DNA of 23,586 nucleotides, from positions 20,001-43,586 of the forward strand of contig JABUQX010126240.1 in the NCBI GenBank assembly GCA_015478945.1, written 5' to 3'. This stretch comes from Trachelipus rathkii. Its lineage: Eukaryota; Arthropoda; Malacostraca; Isopoda; Trachelipodidae. Position numbers and translations under genes: made by a program. Under the pieces are notes generated by a model, which was not told the origin of the DNA, did not search any database, and saw only the letters and a list, made by a program, of their open reading frames with translations. Positions 10,590 through 21,932 of the stretch are shown here, in pieces. Each line of letters begins with the position of its first letter. Within the stretch, counting starts at the first letter, position 1.

Positions 10590-13500
10590 GTCAGTAAAAC
10601 GGTTATAGAGGGCAGGATAATGGGTTTGACAGAGTGAGTTGAGTCAGACTGGGTAAGCCAGAGTCAGCGTGTAGGATGGTTAAGAGCGGCCACGTTCAGC
10701 ACTAAAAAAACAGAGGGGATGAGGAAGAGTTGGTGGGTCAGGAAGAGAGGAAGTCTATAGAAGAAAGGACGGTACAGAGAAATTGGAGTGAGAGGAAGAG
10801 GAACTTGTCAGGTGTGAGAGACGGTTGGTTCACGCACAATCTGCAAGAGATAGGATATAGACAAGAAAGGGTTTGCGAGAAGTCATGTTAAGGCTGAGAA
10901 AGGGAGCTGGTCAAGGAAAAGGTTGAAGAAGGGTGGATTTTTTCAGGAAGTTGAAGTTATCGAAGAGAAAGCTGCGTCAAGGATAGGTTGAGGAGGTGGT
11001 ACTAGCAGAGAAGTTCTAGAACTAGTAGCTCTGACTGTGTTTGTAAAAATGTTTAGGAAGAAGGACAGGGTCACAAGGGTTGCACGAAGGGTGGTTCGTG
11101 CACAGTAGTTTAAGAGAAAAATAAGTACATCGGTGCAGAAACATATTAAATGGGAGTATTGAGGGAGGCGGTTCAGGAAGCTCGGTTACAAGAAAATTAG
11201 TTAGAGTCGAGAAATTCTTCATTGTCTTTTAAATAAAGACCATGCGTTTGTAGAGGAGTAAGTCGCATTAACCTGAAAAATTTTGAGGGTATTAAAGAAA
11301 AGTAGCGGGTCAAGAATCGTAGGTTGGAAAGGGCGTATACAAGGGGTTAAAGAAATAAGTGATATTTGCTTGTCTGTGAATAGGTTTTGAGACATGGAAA
11401 GCAGAACTGTCTAAGTGTAATTAAAAAAGATTTGATCTGTAGGGGTGGGTCTCACAGGAGTCATAAAGAATGAGGGCAGAGTGCTTAGCACCGGTTGAGA
11501 GGGCGGCCGGATCACAGGGTTTGAAGAGGGTGTCGAGGGTTAAGAGGGCGGTCATATACTATATGAGGTTGTAAAAAGGGAGGGAAGGGTCTTGCGTTTA
11601 TCGGTTAGAGTATGGGGGGTCGGAGGTGAATGAGAATTAGACAGTTGGGTCAGAGCTGGAGTATGAGAGGTAGCGCGTCAAGGCGTTAAGAAGGGGCGGT
11701 CAAGTCTTTGTTTTCGCACCCTAGGATTGTGTATTCTCACCGGTTTTAAGCTCAAGGCGGTCAGTTAAAGGATATTGAAGGTTTTGATAAAATGGGGCGG
11801 GTCATATGTTGTTTCATGGGTTTAAGAAAAGTGGTGTACGTATTTGCCCTTGTACAACTGTTGAGAGGGCCCAAGAGTCCGGGAAGGTCGACTCGTATCG
11901 GGTTGGAAGGTGCTAGTACAGGGTTACAGAGAGAGAGCGGTTAGGAAGGGAGTGTAAGAAATGTCAGGAGAGCCGGGCTCACACGCAGGATATGGACTGG
12001 CGTGTGCCGGAGTACGCGTTAGACGACTGGTGCGGGTTATGCAGAATATGTCGCGGCTGCAAGACCGTAGGAGGCGGGTCAAGAAGAGATCTCAGGTCGG
12101 GGATGCACAGCTGGGTCAGCGGTTAAGAAGGCGGTCAGGTTTGAGAGGGTGGTCAGGGCTAAAAGGCGGTCAGAGTTGAGGAGGTGGTCAGGGTTAAGAA
12201 GGCGTCAGGGTTGAGAGGGGTTGGCGGTTCAGAAGAGAGTAAGGCTGGTTTGCGAGTGAGGTGAGTTGCTATCAGGGTTGGTCCTATGGGTTAAGAAGGC
12301 GGGCGTCCGAGTCTTGCTTCAGATTTTTCAAAATTGGAGCACACCCCGGGCGAGAAATGCTTAGCGTGACAAGGTTTCAGGAGGGGCCTCACGTGTGTAG
12401 CAAGGGTGCGGTCAGAGCTGGGTTAGGCAAGACGGTCATGTTGGGAGGTGGTTGTTTTAATGGGTACAAGAGAAACAGATACAGAAAAAGGAAAATAAAT
12501 AAAGAAAAAAGGCGGCTATAGTACAAAGACTATGTATCTGGTGTGAGACGAGTGGTCGTTGTGGTTACCTGGTTTTGATTAAGAAGGCGTGGGTCCACGA
12601 GGGTTGTAAGGAGCGGTAACATTGGTTATCAATGGTTTAGTTTATGATAATATTGAGAGATATTATAAATATTTCAACCAAGACTCGGTTATAAGTGGTT
12701 GTCCCGAGGGTTTTATGAGGGCTGTTAGGGTTTAAGAGGTGGTCAATTGTTAAGAGCGCGTTACGGTTGAGAGGCAGTCGGTACGAGGACGAATTTAAAC
12801 GAAGGCAGGTCCAAAAGTTGGTTGTGAGAGCGCCGTCGGTCACGCTAGTGTTATAATAAGGCAGTCAGGGTTGAAGAGGGTGGTCAGGGTTTAGAAGGGG
12901 AGCGGTCAGGGTTGATGAAGTGGTGGTCAGTCCAGGTTTAACAGTTTCAATGAGAAAATGAGTTCTGCTGGATCAATCAGTTTTTTGGTTTTACGAAGAG
13001 TGGTCATGTGGTTAAAATGTATAGCAGGACAGGGGTCATCTGTGGTTTGTTTAGATACGAAAGTAGGTCCAGATCTTGTGTTATGAGAGAGGAGGTCACT
13101 AAGGGCCTTGTTGGAAGAGGAAGGTGGTTAAGAGAGAGAGTATTGAGAAAAAGGACGGAAAAATAGGTCTCTGAGAAGTGAATTATGGTTTCTCAGAAAA
13201 ACGAGTATAAAAGAAAGGTGGAGGTTGAAGCGGTAGTCACAGAAGTGTTTTAGACGAAGTGGCCAAACTCAGGGTTAGAAACACGAGGGTAGGCTCGCAG
13301 AGGTTAGGAGGAAGCGCGGTGTATGGCAATAAATGGGTTTTCACATGTTATAAGATGATATGATGTTACAGTAATGGCGTCTAAGAAAAGAGCGTGTTGT
13401 CAGAACAATTCACTGGCGTAAAGTAGGAAGTTTGTGACAGAGCTGGTTATAAAAAATGATGAAATGGACTTGATTAGTCAGTGTGTTTGTTGAGCAGGAG

Positions 13501-13590
13501 GTTGGTTTAGTTTAGGTCTAATGATGATGAAAGGACGTAAAGGAGGACCGGAAGGCGGAAGAGGTCCACCAAAGAGTTACATAGAAGAAC
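10590..13590 (+). repeat. Satellite array, mostly degenerate with clean patches
   Basis: Units reappear right after the non-satellite segment (TCAGTAAAACGGTTATAGAGG at about 10591). From 10600 to 11450 and from 12930 to 13590 they are scarce; 11500-11560, 11690-11700, 12110-12225 and 12860-12915 are readable. The best patch, 12110-12225, shows A and B monomers in alternation. Interruptions without satellite character lie at about 11705-11755 and 12300-12360. The latter includes a CCCCGGGCG core and is unlike its surroundings. Open frames at 11961-12179 and 12261-12521 read the repeat as LRRRSGLRGWSG-type peptides and are not called as genes. Confidence 0.75.
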
Positions 13591-15615
13591 TGTATCAGTA
13601 GGTTGAAGATTGTGGTCTGATGGTATTAAGAGGGCGGTTCAGCGTGAGAGGTACGAGTCAAGTAAGTTGATAAGGGTGGTCAGTAGTTAAAGGATAGACG
13701 TCTATAAGTAGGTTGAGAGAGGGTGGTCAGGGTTATATAGCTAAGGCGTTCACAGTATAGATTGAAATGAAGGGTCGTCAAGTATATATAAGTTAATAGA
13801 GGCGGTCAGAGGTTGAGAGGGAATAGGGTTATCAGGGTTATAAGAAGAACTGTCTCAAGGGTTGAGTAAGAGTGGTCAGCTGTTAAATAAAGGAGGCGGT
13901 CAAGAGGGGTTAGAAGAGGGCGGTTGCAGGGTTGAGTAAGGGTGGTTCAGAGGTTAAGTAAGGGTCACACGTAAGGGTATTGAAGTAAAGGGATGGTCAG
14001 TATAGGTTAAAAGGCGGTCATAAGGTTATGAGAGGGTGGTCAGCATAGGTTAAGGTAAGGCGTAAGGGTTGAGTAATGGGTGGTATCACGGGTTTTAACA
14101 GTAAAAGGTCTAGAGGTTTGATGGATGAGGGAAGTCAGGGTTAAAATAGTAGTGAGCGAGTCGGGTTGTAAGAGGTAGCGACGTCAGTATAGTATTAAGT
14201 AAAAGAACGGATCAGTGAGGTTGATGAGGGCTGAGTTCAGGAAGTTAAAAAGGCGGTACAGGCTTATGAGAGGGTGGTCATGTTAGGTTAAGTAAAGGTC
14301 GGTATTAGGTGATTGAAGAGTAAGCTTGTCAGTGAAGTTAAGAAGGCGGTCACAGTTAGGTTGAAGAGGGTGGTCAAGAGGTTTGATAGGGTGGTATATA
14401 TCAGTATAATACGGTTATGGAAGGTACGGTCAGGGCTGAGAGGTGACGGTCAGTAGGATTGAGAGGGTTGGTCAGGATAAGTAGCGGTTATAGGTGAGTT
14501 GAGAGGGCCGGTCAAGAGTTGATAGTGAGTATCGTGGTTCTGGAGTATAATAGAAGGTCGATCAGAATAGAATTGTAGAGGGAGGTCAGTAGGTGTAGGA
14601 GGGTGGTCAGTGAGTAAGAAGGTAGGTCAGGGATTGAGTTATAGGGACTCAGGTCGGGTTGAGAGGTAAGCGGTATCAATGATGGTTAAAGAAGGGTTGG
14701 TTTCAGTAGTATAATAAGATAAGGCGGTTATGGATTTATAGACAGGTATATATGCGATTCGTATAATATAGTGTTTGAAGAGAGTGTCAGAGTTATAAAA
14801 AAGGCGGTTATCAGTAGGTTGAGAGCGCTGATCAGATGGTATTGAGAGGTTGGTCAATATAGTAGGTTAAAAAAGGTGGTCAGTAGGTTATAGAGGTGAT
14901 CAGGTCAGTCGTTGTAAGAGGTAGTGGTCAGGGTCAATGAAGGCGTGAGTCAGGGTTGAAAGACGGTCATGATAGGTATGAGTAAGGGCGGTGCAGTGGA
15001 GTTGAGAGGGTATGGTCAGCTAGGTTATAAAGAAGAACGGTCAGTAGGTTGAGTAAGGGCGGTCAGGGTTATAAGTAGGGTGGCGGATCAGTATATGGTT
15101 ATGAGTAAGGGTGGGTCAGTAGTTTAATAGAGAAGGTCGAGTCAGTTTATAATATAGTTGATATCAGGGCGGTCAGGGTTATAAGAAGTGATGTTCAGGG
15201 TTTGAGTTAAGGTGAGCTGGTTACAGGAGTTTGGAGAGGCGTGAGTATCTAGCGGTATAAGTAGAAGCGGTTAGGGGTTAAGAAGTAGAGACGGTATACA
15301 GCGTTGAATATGGAGTGGGTCAGGATTAACAGAAGGTGGTTACGTACTAAGGAGTTGCGAGTGAGTGTTCAGTTAGGTTGAAGGGGCGGTCCAGTAGTTG
15401 TAGTAAGGGCGGTCAGGTAGCTAAGAAGGCGTCAGTATAGTGATTGAGTAGATTTGATCAGGGTTGAATGAAAATGAGCGGTCAAAGAGTTTGAGAGGGT
15501 GGTTCAAGGGTTATAGGGCGTTCAGCGTACTTATCGGCTGTATGAGAAGGTAAATTGGTGAGTCTGGTGTATAAAAGAAATAGGTCGGAATCAATGTGGT
15601 TGACGAGTGGTGGGT
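13591..15615 (+). repeat. Satellite array, TA-peppered state
   Basis: Monomers can be followed almost continuously, but with many TA, GTA and AT insertions: CAGTAGGTTGAG, CAGTATAGG, GAGTAAGGG and similar forms recur. Examples of clean stretches are 13720-13740, 14335-14375 and 15040-15090. The pattern matches 1150-3090 and 17757-19230. Short TA tracts are embedded at about 13783 and 14396. No gene is visible. Confidence 0.85.
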
Positions 15616-15618
15616 TAG

Positions 15619-15795
15619 TCCAGTTATTTGTGGAAGACACAAAGGTGGACGGTGGTTCAGGAGTCTCAAATCTTCATTGGCACTAGTCGAGATAGTGTGT
15701 TTGGGTTCCATGCGTCTTTTAAAAGATTGAAGGCGGAGTGGAAGGTTGAAGATGGTTGGTTGGTTCCAGCTTTATTCCAAGGTCTTACTATTTAG
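15619..15795 (+). other. Open frame across a satellite interruption
   Basis: A frame opens after a TAG at 15616-15618 and runs 58 codons to a TAG at 15793-15795, without an ATG. Its middle reads QESQIFIGTSRDSVFGFHAS and its end WKVEDGWLVPALFQ, which looks protein-like. About 62 bases (15665-15726) have no satellite motif. The part after 15727 contains TTGAAGGCGG and GGTTGAAGATGG, clearly derived from the satellite, so at least half of the frame is repeat read by chance. I give no function. Confidence 0.12.
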
Positions 15796-17190
15796 CAGGG
15801 CGATCTAATAAAAGACACGGCCCGGTCAGCCTAGTTGACGAGGCTGTGGTCAGGGTTACACGGAGGGCGTGTGTCATGGTTCGATGAAGTATTGGGTCAC
15901 TGGTCTAAGATGGTATGAGAGGGCTGGTCACATGGGTAAGAAAGGCGGTCAGAGGTTGAGAGGGCGGTCAGCTAGTTCGTATATGGGTGGTCAAGGCACT
16001 TTAAATCGTCATATGGATGGGTCAGGGGTTGAGGCTGTAAGGGTGTTCGACGGGTATTGCAGAATCGGTGCGTCGTTCTACACTAAAGTTTGACAGCGGG
16101 AGGTTTCGTGGTCAGCTAGGCTTATGGAAGAAGGCGGTCACGGTATGTGAGAAGACGGTTTTTCAAAGAGGTTAAAAAGGGCACCAGGCTCCAGATAGTT
16201 GAGAGGTGGTCAGGCGTTAAAGAAAGGCGTCAGGCGCTTGAGAGGGTGGTCAGGGGGTTATTCAGCAAGTTACGTGATCAAAGGTCGAGAATGGGGTAAG
16301 TCCGCCAAAAGGTCTCTAAGAGTTTTTATAGCTCGATCAGCCGCGTTTGAGAGGGTGGTCAGTCGGTTAAGAAGGCGGTCAGCTTGGTCTGTTATTAATG
16401 TTGGTCACTGTAGGAGTTCAGTAGGCAGAACGCATGGCTGCATAGTGTTGGTAGCTCTGCGTGTATGTAGTGTGTATTTGGTTCCAGCGGTCTTCAGTCA
16501 AGGGGGTAAAAGTCTTTGGTTGAATTAGAGGTGAGTTAGGGGTTAATTTAGACAGTAGTTGCAGCGGTCAATGATGTTGCTAGAATTGCAGAAGGTGGCT
16601 AGATTCATGTCCTGGACGTTGTTTATGAGAAAGTTGAAGTGCGGTTCTCACTGTCTCTAACGAGTAATAGGGGTCGTCGGCTATGTAGAAGTGGTGTAGG
16701 TCATAGGTTATAAATAATTAAGGGCAAGGGTGAGTAGAGGATGGTGTCCAGCTGGTTAGTAGTTATTAAGATAGGTGCGTTGGTTATCAGCTTGGTTTAT
16801 AAGATTAAGTGCTGTGATAATTCACGGTTGAGAGCGTGCTGGTCACTAACTGGGATGAAATTTACGATAGGTGTCTTGAGTGTCAGAGTATAGAAGTGAG
16901 GGTGAGTACATGTAGTTAAGCATGATATGCCAGTACGTTTCAGGTTAGGTTATTAGAAGTAAGACGGTCGGATAGGTCGTGACGAGGACGTGTGTCAGCG
17001 GTGTAATGATGAAGAGTTTGTTCCAGTAACGTGCTCAGCTGATGTCGTCATGTGTAGAGCTACGACAAAGTTAGCGTTTTCGGTACGCAACAGGTTCTGT
17101 TAAGAAGCGCGAGTCAGACAGGTTTCGAGCAGGGTAGTGACGGGTGTTCAAGAGTCTAAGCGAGATAACACCAGTGTGATAGTTGACGTA
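15796..17190 (+). repeat. Satellite array fading into degenerate sequence
   Basis: From 15830 to about 16390 A and B monomers are frequent (for example 15945-15970, 16200-16260, 16345-16385). After 16390 the units thin out, T content rises and the purine bias falls, until the satellite ends near 17190 in AT-rich DNA. A 109-codon open frame (16199-16528) reads repeat units in its first two thirds and featureless sequence afterwards; I do not call it a gene. Confidence 0.7.
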
Positions 17191-17550
17191 TTTTCTTTTC
17201 GATAAATTTATTCATAAGCTATAATAATTGATAATTAATATAAATCAAATTTATTATATTTTATTATTCCTTTTAATATTTATTTAAATGTTTCTTTATT
17301 TAACAAGAAGTGTTCCCAGAATTAAACTTTCGGCACAAGTCAAAATAAGGAGGGGATCACATGACCAGCGAACAGCTGATCTGAATTTTTGAAGTGTACA
17401 AACAATTCGTTTTTTTTCAAATTTTTGGTTTTAAAAATATCATTTTGATAGAAATATAAGCGTTAACTCTTTGAACAGTATACGCTCAAATAGTAATAAT
17501 AGGAAGTGTGAGATATTCAATGCGTATCATGTTAATCTGAGCTATACATC
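17191..17550. other. AT-rich ordinary sequence between satellite and AT block
   Basis: No satellite units and no coding frame are visible. A GC-balanced patch at 17340-17385 holds CACATG (17358-17363) and CAGCTG (17373-17378), both E-box type hexamers, flanked by an inverted GATCA/TGATC pair (17355-17359 and 17377-17381). The rest is A/T-rich with T8 and A5 runs. The (TA)n block follows directly. Confidence 0.55.
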
Positions 17551-17702
17551 TATATTATATATATATAGTATACAAAATAATATTATATATAATATAGTAT
17601 ATATATACATATATATAATTATAATAGTATTATATATATATTGGTATATGGTATATATATATATAGTATATATAATATGTATATATATATATATTTATAT
17701 AT

Positions 17703-17733
<31 letters not shown>

Positions 17734-17756
17734 ATATTATATATATATATATATAG
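17551..17756. repeat. AT microsatellite block joined directly to satellite
   Basis: Alternating TA with TAATA, TTATA and rare single G or C. At 17756 it passes straight into GGTTGTAGTATGAGGTTGAG, a satellite unit, with no spacer. Open frames of 60-100 codons on both strands here consist mainly of Y and I and come from the TA repeat. Confidence 0.95.
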
Positions 17757-20700
17757 GTTGTAGTATGAGGTTGAGTAAGTTGTAAAGAAGATAGCCGGTA
17801 TCAAGTTAGGTTATGAGAAGTAGCGGTATCGGGTTAAATGAAGGGTGGCATCAGTAAGTGTTAAGATAAGGCAGTAAAGGGTTTGATAAGTAGAGGTGGG
17901 TATTTCATGTATATAGGTTTAAGAATAGGTAGGTCAGGTTTATAGTAGAAAGGGTGGTAATTGGGGTTAGAAGCCGGTAAAGTAGGATTGAAGGGTGGTA
18001 AGTTAGGTATACAGAAATAGTCAGGGTTGAGAGGGTAGTGATCAGTAGGTTAAGAGGTATGCGGTATGCAGTATGTGTTGTGGTGGTGTTTGTGAGTGGT
18101 GTGACGGTGGTGGCGTGTGCAGTGTTTCGGCGGGTTAAGAAGACGGTTCGGAGATTGATGAGCAAATGAATCAAAGGTTTGAATAAAGAGTGTTGTCGGA
18201 TCTAGGCAACTGTTATCACAGGAGGGAGTTTGGCTGAGGGGCTATAGGTCACTTAGTTTGATTAGTTATAATAATGAGTAGTGGTATTAAAGCGTTATTG
18301 ATGATAAAGGTTGATACAGGGTTAATAGAGGCGAGTCAAGGGATTATGTAGAGGGCGTATCAGTATAAGTTTAGTAATAAGGTTTGTAACTATCATGAGT
18401 AGTTAAGAAGGCGGATCAGATGAGTGATGAGGGCTAAGTTCACAGGGTTGAGAGGTGGGTCTAAGGGTTTCAGGAGCGGTTTCAAGTATATATATAATAT
18501 ATAATATATAATAAATATATTATATATATGTATATATATCAGTGGGGTACCTGGAAGAATACACTTGGGTAGCCACAAGAGTTTTTATATATATATATAA
18601 TAATTAGGTATCACGTAAAGGGTATACTGGAGTTCGGTAGTTGGAATAGGGGTAGGTGGTCAGCGTGTTATAAGAAGGGCGATCAGGGTTGAAGAATGCG
18701 GTACACAGCGTAGGTTGAGAGGGCTGAGGTCAGTAGGTTGAGAGAGTGGTCAGGGTGTTTAGTTAAGAGTGCGGTGCAGGGTTGAGAGGGGCGTATCGTG
18801 GAGTTGAGAGGGCAGGGCAGTGGATTTAAAGATTAATAGAGGTGTTCAGTAGTAGTAATTATAGAAGGTCAGGTTAGGGTTGAGAGGAGCGTTTCTAGAT
18901 ATAGTATTGAGGGTAAGTATAAAGGGTGGTTCAGTAGGTTTAAAGAAGCGAGTCAGGTCTCAGGGTTTTAAGAGTGTTTTCTGTTACATGGGATTTAGTA
19001 AGGTTTGGATCATGTAGTTGTTAACGAAAGGCGGTCAGTAGGGTTAAATAAAGGGCGGAGTCATAGTAAGCGTTTAGAAGGGTGTTACAGTAGGGTCAAG
19101 AGAGTGCATGAGTAGGGTAGAGAGAAATACTGGTCATGGAGATTGAAGGGTAGCGGGCAGTAGGGTTGAGAGGGTGGTCAGGTAGTTAAGAGACGGTCAA
19201 GTAGGGTTTGAGAAGAATAGCGGGCTTTTCAGACGGATTTAAAAACGAAGACAAAAACGCCGATATCTAATTAAGTAATGTGAGATTGAAGAGGTGGTCA
19301 GAATGTGTAACGAGACCATGTCTGAGAATTCTAGTGTATGGTTGAAAAAGGCGAGTGTCTGATTTCTTAAACCCTGGTTAAGACAGCGTGCATCTTCAGT
19401 TGTAGTTGAGACGCGAGAGTGTGACTTAATCATGTTTGGTAATGAGGTCAGCAGAGTTGGTCCATTCAGATGGTGAAGAGAAAAGCGGTTAGTGGTGAGT
19501 TCACTGGTTCTAGGGTCAGGGTTGAAGCTAGGTGGTCAGCGGTTATAGATCGGATGTCGGTTTTCACTTGGTTATAAAATAGGGGAGGCCTGGTATACGC
19601 GTTGAGAGGGTGGTCAGGTTTTTATAGGAGTTATAGAAAGATTTGTTCAAAGAGTCAGCGGTTTTATGTATGCATGTTGAAATATAAGAGCATGTCCAAC
19701 GCACTTACTAGTTGACTAGGCATGTGAGTGCATTTTTCACATGGATTAGAGTAAGGTCGGCAGTCAGCGTTGCGAGTGGTTGTGTATTCTAGTATGTATA
19801 TAGAGTTCGCGTAGAAGGAGACGGTCAAGGCGTCTGAGAGGGTGGTCAGGGCTAACCTTAAAGATAGAAGCCTAGTACGGTTACAGGCGTTGAGAGAAGT
19901 AGAGTCAGTTAATATGGGTCTAAAAATGAAGGGAGGTCAGTAAGTTCTTGAGAGGGAAGGATTTCCAGAATGCGCGATATTTAGTCGAAAGCGGTATCAG
20001 GCAGTTGAAGAGAGAGTGTGTTTCTAGTCGGTAAAAAGAGAAATAGGCCGAGCATCAGAGCGATTGAATAGACGATATGTGTCTCAGACAATTTTACGCG
20101 GGATATGAAAGACAGTTGCGGAGGAACACGGAAAGATTGTCGATGGCGCAAGTAACATATGTTGGTATACAGAGGTTAAGATGTAGTTATCGATTGATGT
20201 AAGGAATCAGGGTGGATATGAGGGGCGGGCTCAGACAGGGAGCTATGGAAGAGACCGGCTCGAGCTTCTGATTAATGAGATTAAGAGAAGAGGTGTCGAA
20301 ATTAAAAGAGGCTCCCTCCCGGAGAGAAGAGAGCCGAGTTTCAGGAAGAGAGATTGAAAGGACGATGGACATGTTCGTGCGGGTTAAGAAGGCGGTCCAG
20401 GGTTGAGAGGGTGGTCTGGTATCCGACGAACGCGGTCAACGTGGGGGGTTTATGTGAGGAAAATAAATGCGGCTTTAGTTGTGATTTCAGAAGGTTGGTA
20501 ATCAAAAAGTTCAAGTAAAGAGTGAGAGGCGGTACACGGAGAATCGTGTTGGTTATGAAGGAAATAGGAAATTCTCAAGAGTTATAATAAGAAGCGTAGT
20601 GGTATACAAGTAAGCTATTAATTAATGGTGTTGGCGTTTTTTTTTTTTCTTTTATAATAAGAGTGTATGCTGGTGTCAACAAATGGAGTGTCAGGCATGT

Positions 20701-20900
20701 CAGTTTGGTTGTTAGTAGAGGACGGGTCTAGTTTGGTTATAGTAATGAAAGGCGATTACAAGTTTTAATGTAATGGATTAGTATGATACTTTCTAGCAGG
20801 AGAGTTGTTTCAACATATGTAAAACCGAAATAAATATTGAGAGACGTCAATTGGAAGCCGTGTTAACGACAAGAGGGTAGTCAGGCGTTATGGAAGGCGA
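17757..20900 (+). repeat. Satellite array, TA-peppered then degenerate
   Basis: From 17757 to about 19230 monomers are recognisable with many TA insertions (for example CAGTAGGTTGAGAG near 18730). Two AT tracts are embedded at 18486-18539 and 18586-18604. A G/T-rich patch lies at 18071-18119. From about 19230 to 20370 the units are mostly lost, with brief clean copies at 19600-19620, 19830-19850 and 20375-20420. Non-satellite-looking sequence, including a T12 run at 20637-20648, fills about 20620-20870. Confidence 0.75.
18486..18604. repeat. Paired AT tracts inside the satellite
   Basis: Two nearly pure TA tracts, 18486-18539 and 18586-18604, flank about 45 bases of ordinary sequence. They are smaller versions of the large AT blocks and show that (TA)n can sit within the array as well as at its edges. 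Confidence 0.85.
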
Positions 20901-21240
20901 TCAGGGTTTGAAGAGCGTGTGGTCAGGGTTAAGAGCGAAGATCCGAGTCAGGGTTAAGAAGGTGGTCAGGGTTAAAAGGGCGGTCAGGGTTGAGGGTGGT
21001 ATGGGTTAAGAAGGCGGTCAGGGTTGAGAGGGTGGTTAGCGTTAAAGAAGGCGGTCAGGGTTGAGAGGGTGGTCAGGGTTGCAGCGGTCCGCCGCGTACA
21101 TAGAGGTGAGAGGGGGTTGAGAGGGTAGTATCACGGGTGTTCACACCGCAAGGGAGCGTAGATTACAGTAGGTTGAAGATGGGGTATAGGGTATGGTTAA
21201 GCGTAGTTTTAAGAAGGCGATCAGATATATAAGGGGTTTA
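20901..21240 (+). repeat. Clean satellite patch
   Basis: At 20923-21082 A and B monomers follow one another with few changes, in the 18-base register and mostly in A-B alternation. The patch then decays (21083-21240) with a brief GCAGCGGTCCGCCGC segment at about 21080-21095. An A-rich stretch, 21239-21281, separates it from the next array. Confidence 0.9.
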
Positions 21241-21281
21241 TGAAAAATAAAAAAATAAATAAAAAAAAGAAGGGGAAAAAA
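21239..21281 (+). repeat. A-rich stretch inside the satellite
   Basis: A 43-base run of almost only A with single T or G (AAAAATAAAAAAATAAATAA-type), plus GGGG near its end. It could be a retroposed poly(A) tail, but no element body or target duplication is visible beside it; slippage in the repeat is equally possible. Confidence 0.5.
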
Positions 21282-21932
21282 CGGTTAAGAAATCGGTCAG
21301 GGTTGAGAAGGTGGGTCAGTAATAATGGTTAAAAAAGGGCAGTCAAGTATTGAGGTTGAGTAAGTGAGATAGTTCAGTATAGTTAAAAATGATTAGTCAG
21401 GTCAGGGTTGGAGGCGTGTTAGGTTAAGAAGGCGGTCAGGGTTGAGATTGTGGTCTGGGTTAAGAAGGCGGTCAGGGTTGAGAAGGCGGTCAGAGTTGAT
21501 AGGGTGGTTAGGGTTAAGAAGGCGGTAAGGGTTGAGAGGGTGGTCAGGTTAAGAAGGCGGTCAGAGGTGAGAGGTGGTCGAGGTTAAGAAGGCGTCAGGG
21601 TTAAGACAGACGGTCAGGGTTGAGAGGGCGGTCTGGGTTAAGAAGACTGTCAGGGTTGTGAGGGTGGTCAGTGTTAAGAAGGCGGTCAGGGTTAAGAAGG
21701 CGGTCAGGGTTGAGAGGGCGGTCAGGTTAAGCAGACGGTCAGGGTTGAGAGGGCGGTCCAGGGTTAAGAAGACCTGATCGGGTTGAGAGGGTGGTCAGGC
21801 TTAAACGAAGGGTGTCAGGGTTGAGAGGGCGGGTCCAGGGTTAAGAGGGTGGTCAGGGTTAAGAAGGCAGTAAGGGTTGAGAGGGTGGCCAGGGTTAAGA
21901 AGGCGGTCAAAGTTGAGAGGGTGGTCAGGGTT
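21282..21932 (+). repeat. Best-preserved satellite array, defines the 36-base A-B dimer
   Basis: After a ragged start (21282-21414), 21415-21932 holds about 29 monomers. A (GGTCAGGGTTAAGAAGGC) and B (GGTCAGGGTTGAGAGGGT) alternate; they differ at monomer positions 11, 15 and 18, all transitions. There are exceptions: an A-A-B run at about 21669-21720, B copies ending in C instead of T, and A/B hybrids such as TTAAGAGGGT near 21841. Such mixing suggests unequal exchange or gene conversion. The frame 21574-21777 reads VRVKKA and VRVERA hexapeptides in alternation. I regard this as a consequence of the unit length (36 = 12 codons) and not as a gene. Confidence 0.95.

Noticed and set aside
16199..16528. 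109-codon open frame, the longest in the window
   Set aside because: The first two thirds read satellite units (LRRWSG- and LRRRSA-type peptides); the rest shows no family features.
10414..17439. Shared GGTTTTAAAAATA at 10414-10426 and 17427-17439 as evidence that the two AT-rich segments are related
   Set aside because: The match is short and AT-rich and the flanks do not align; chance is sufficient.
17471..17785. Y/I-rich open frames on both strands, resembling membrane proteins
   Set aside because: They are translations of the (TA)n block.
19239..19433. 64-codon minus-strand open frame starting with ATG
   Set aside because: It runs through recognisable satellite traces (GGTGGTCAG, TGGTTAAGA) and matches no known domain.
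21574..21777. 67-codon open frame with VRVKKA/VRVERA repeats as a gene for a repetitive protein
   Set aside because: It is exactly the translated satellite dimer, begins at a GTG within a unit, and has no leader, tail or neighbouring gene.
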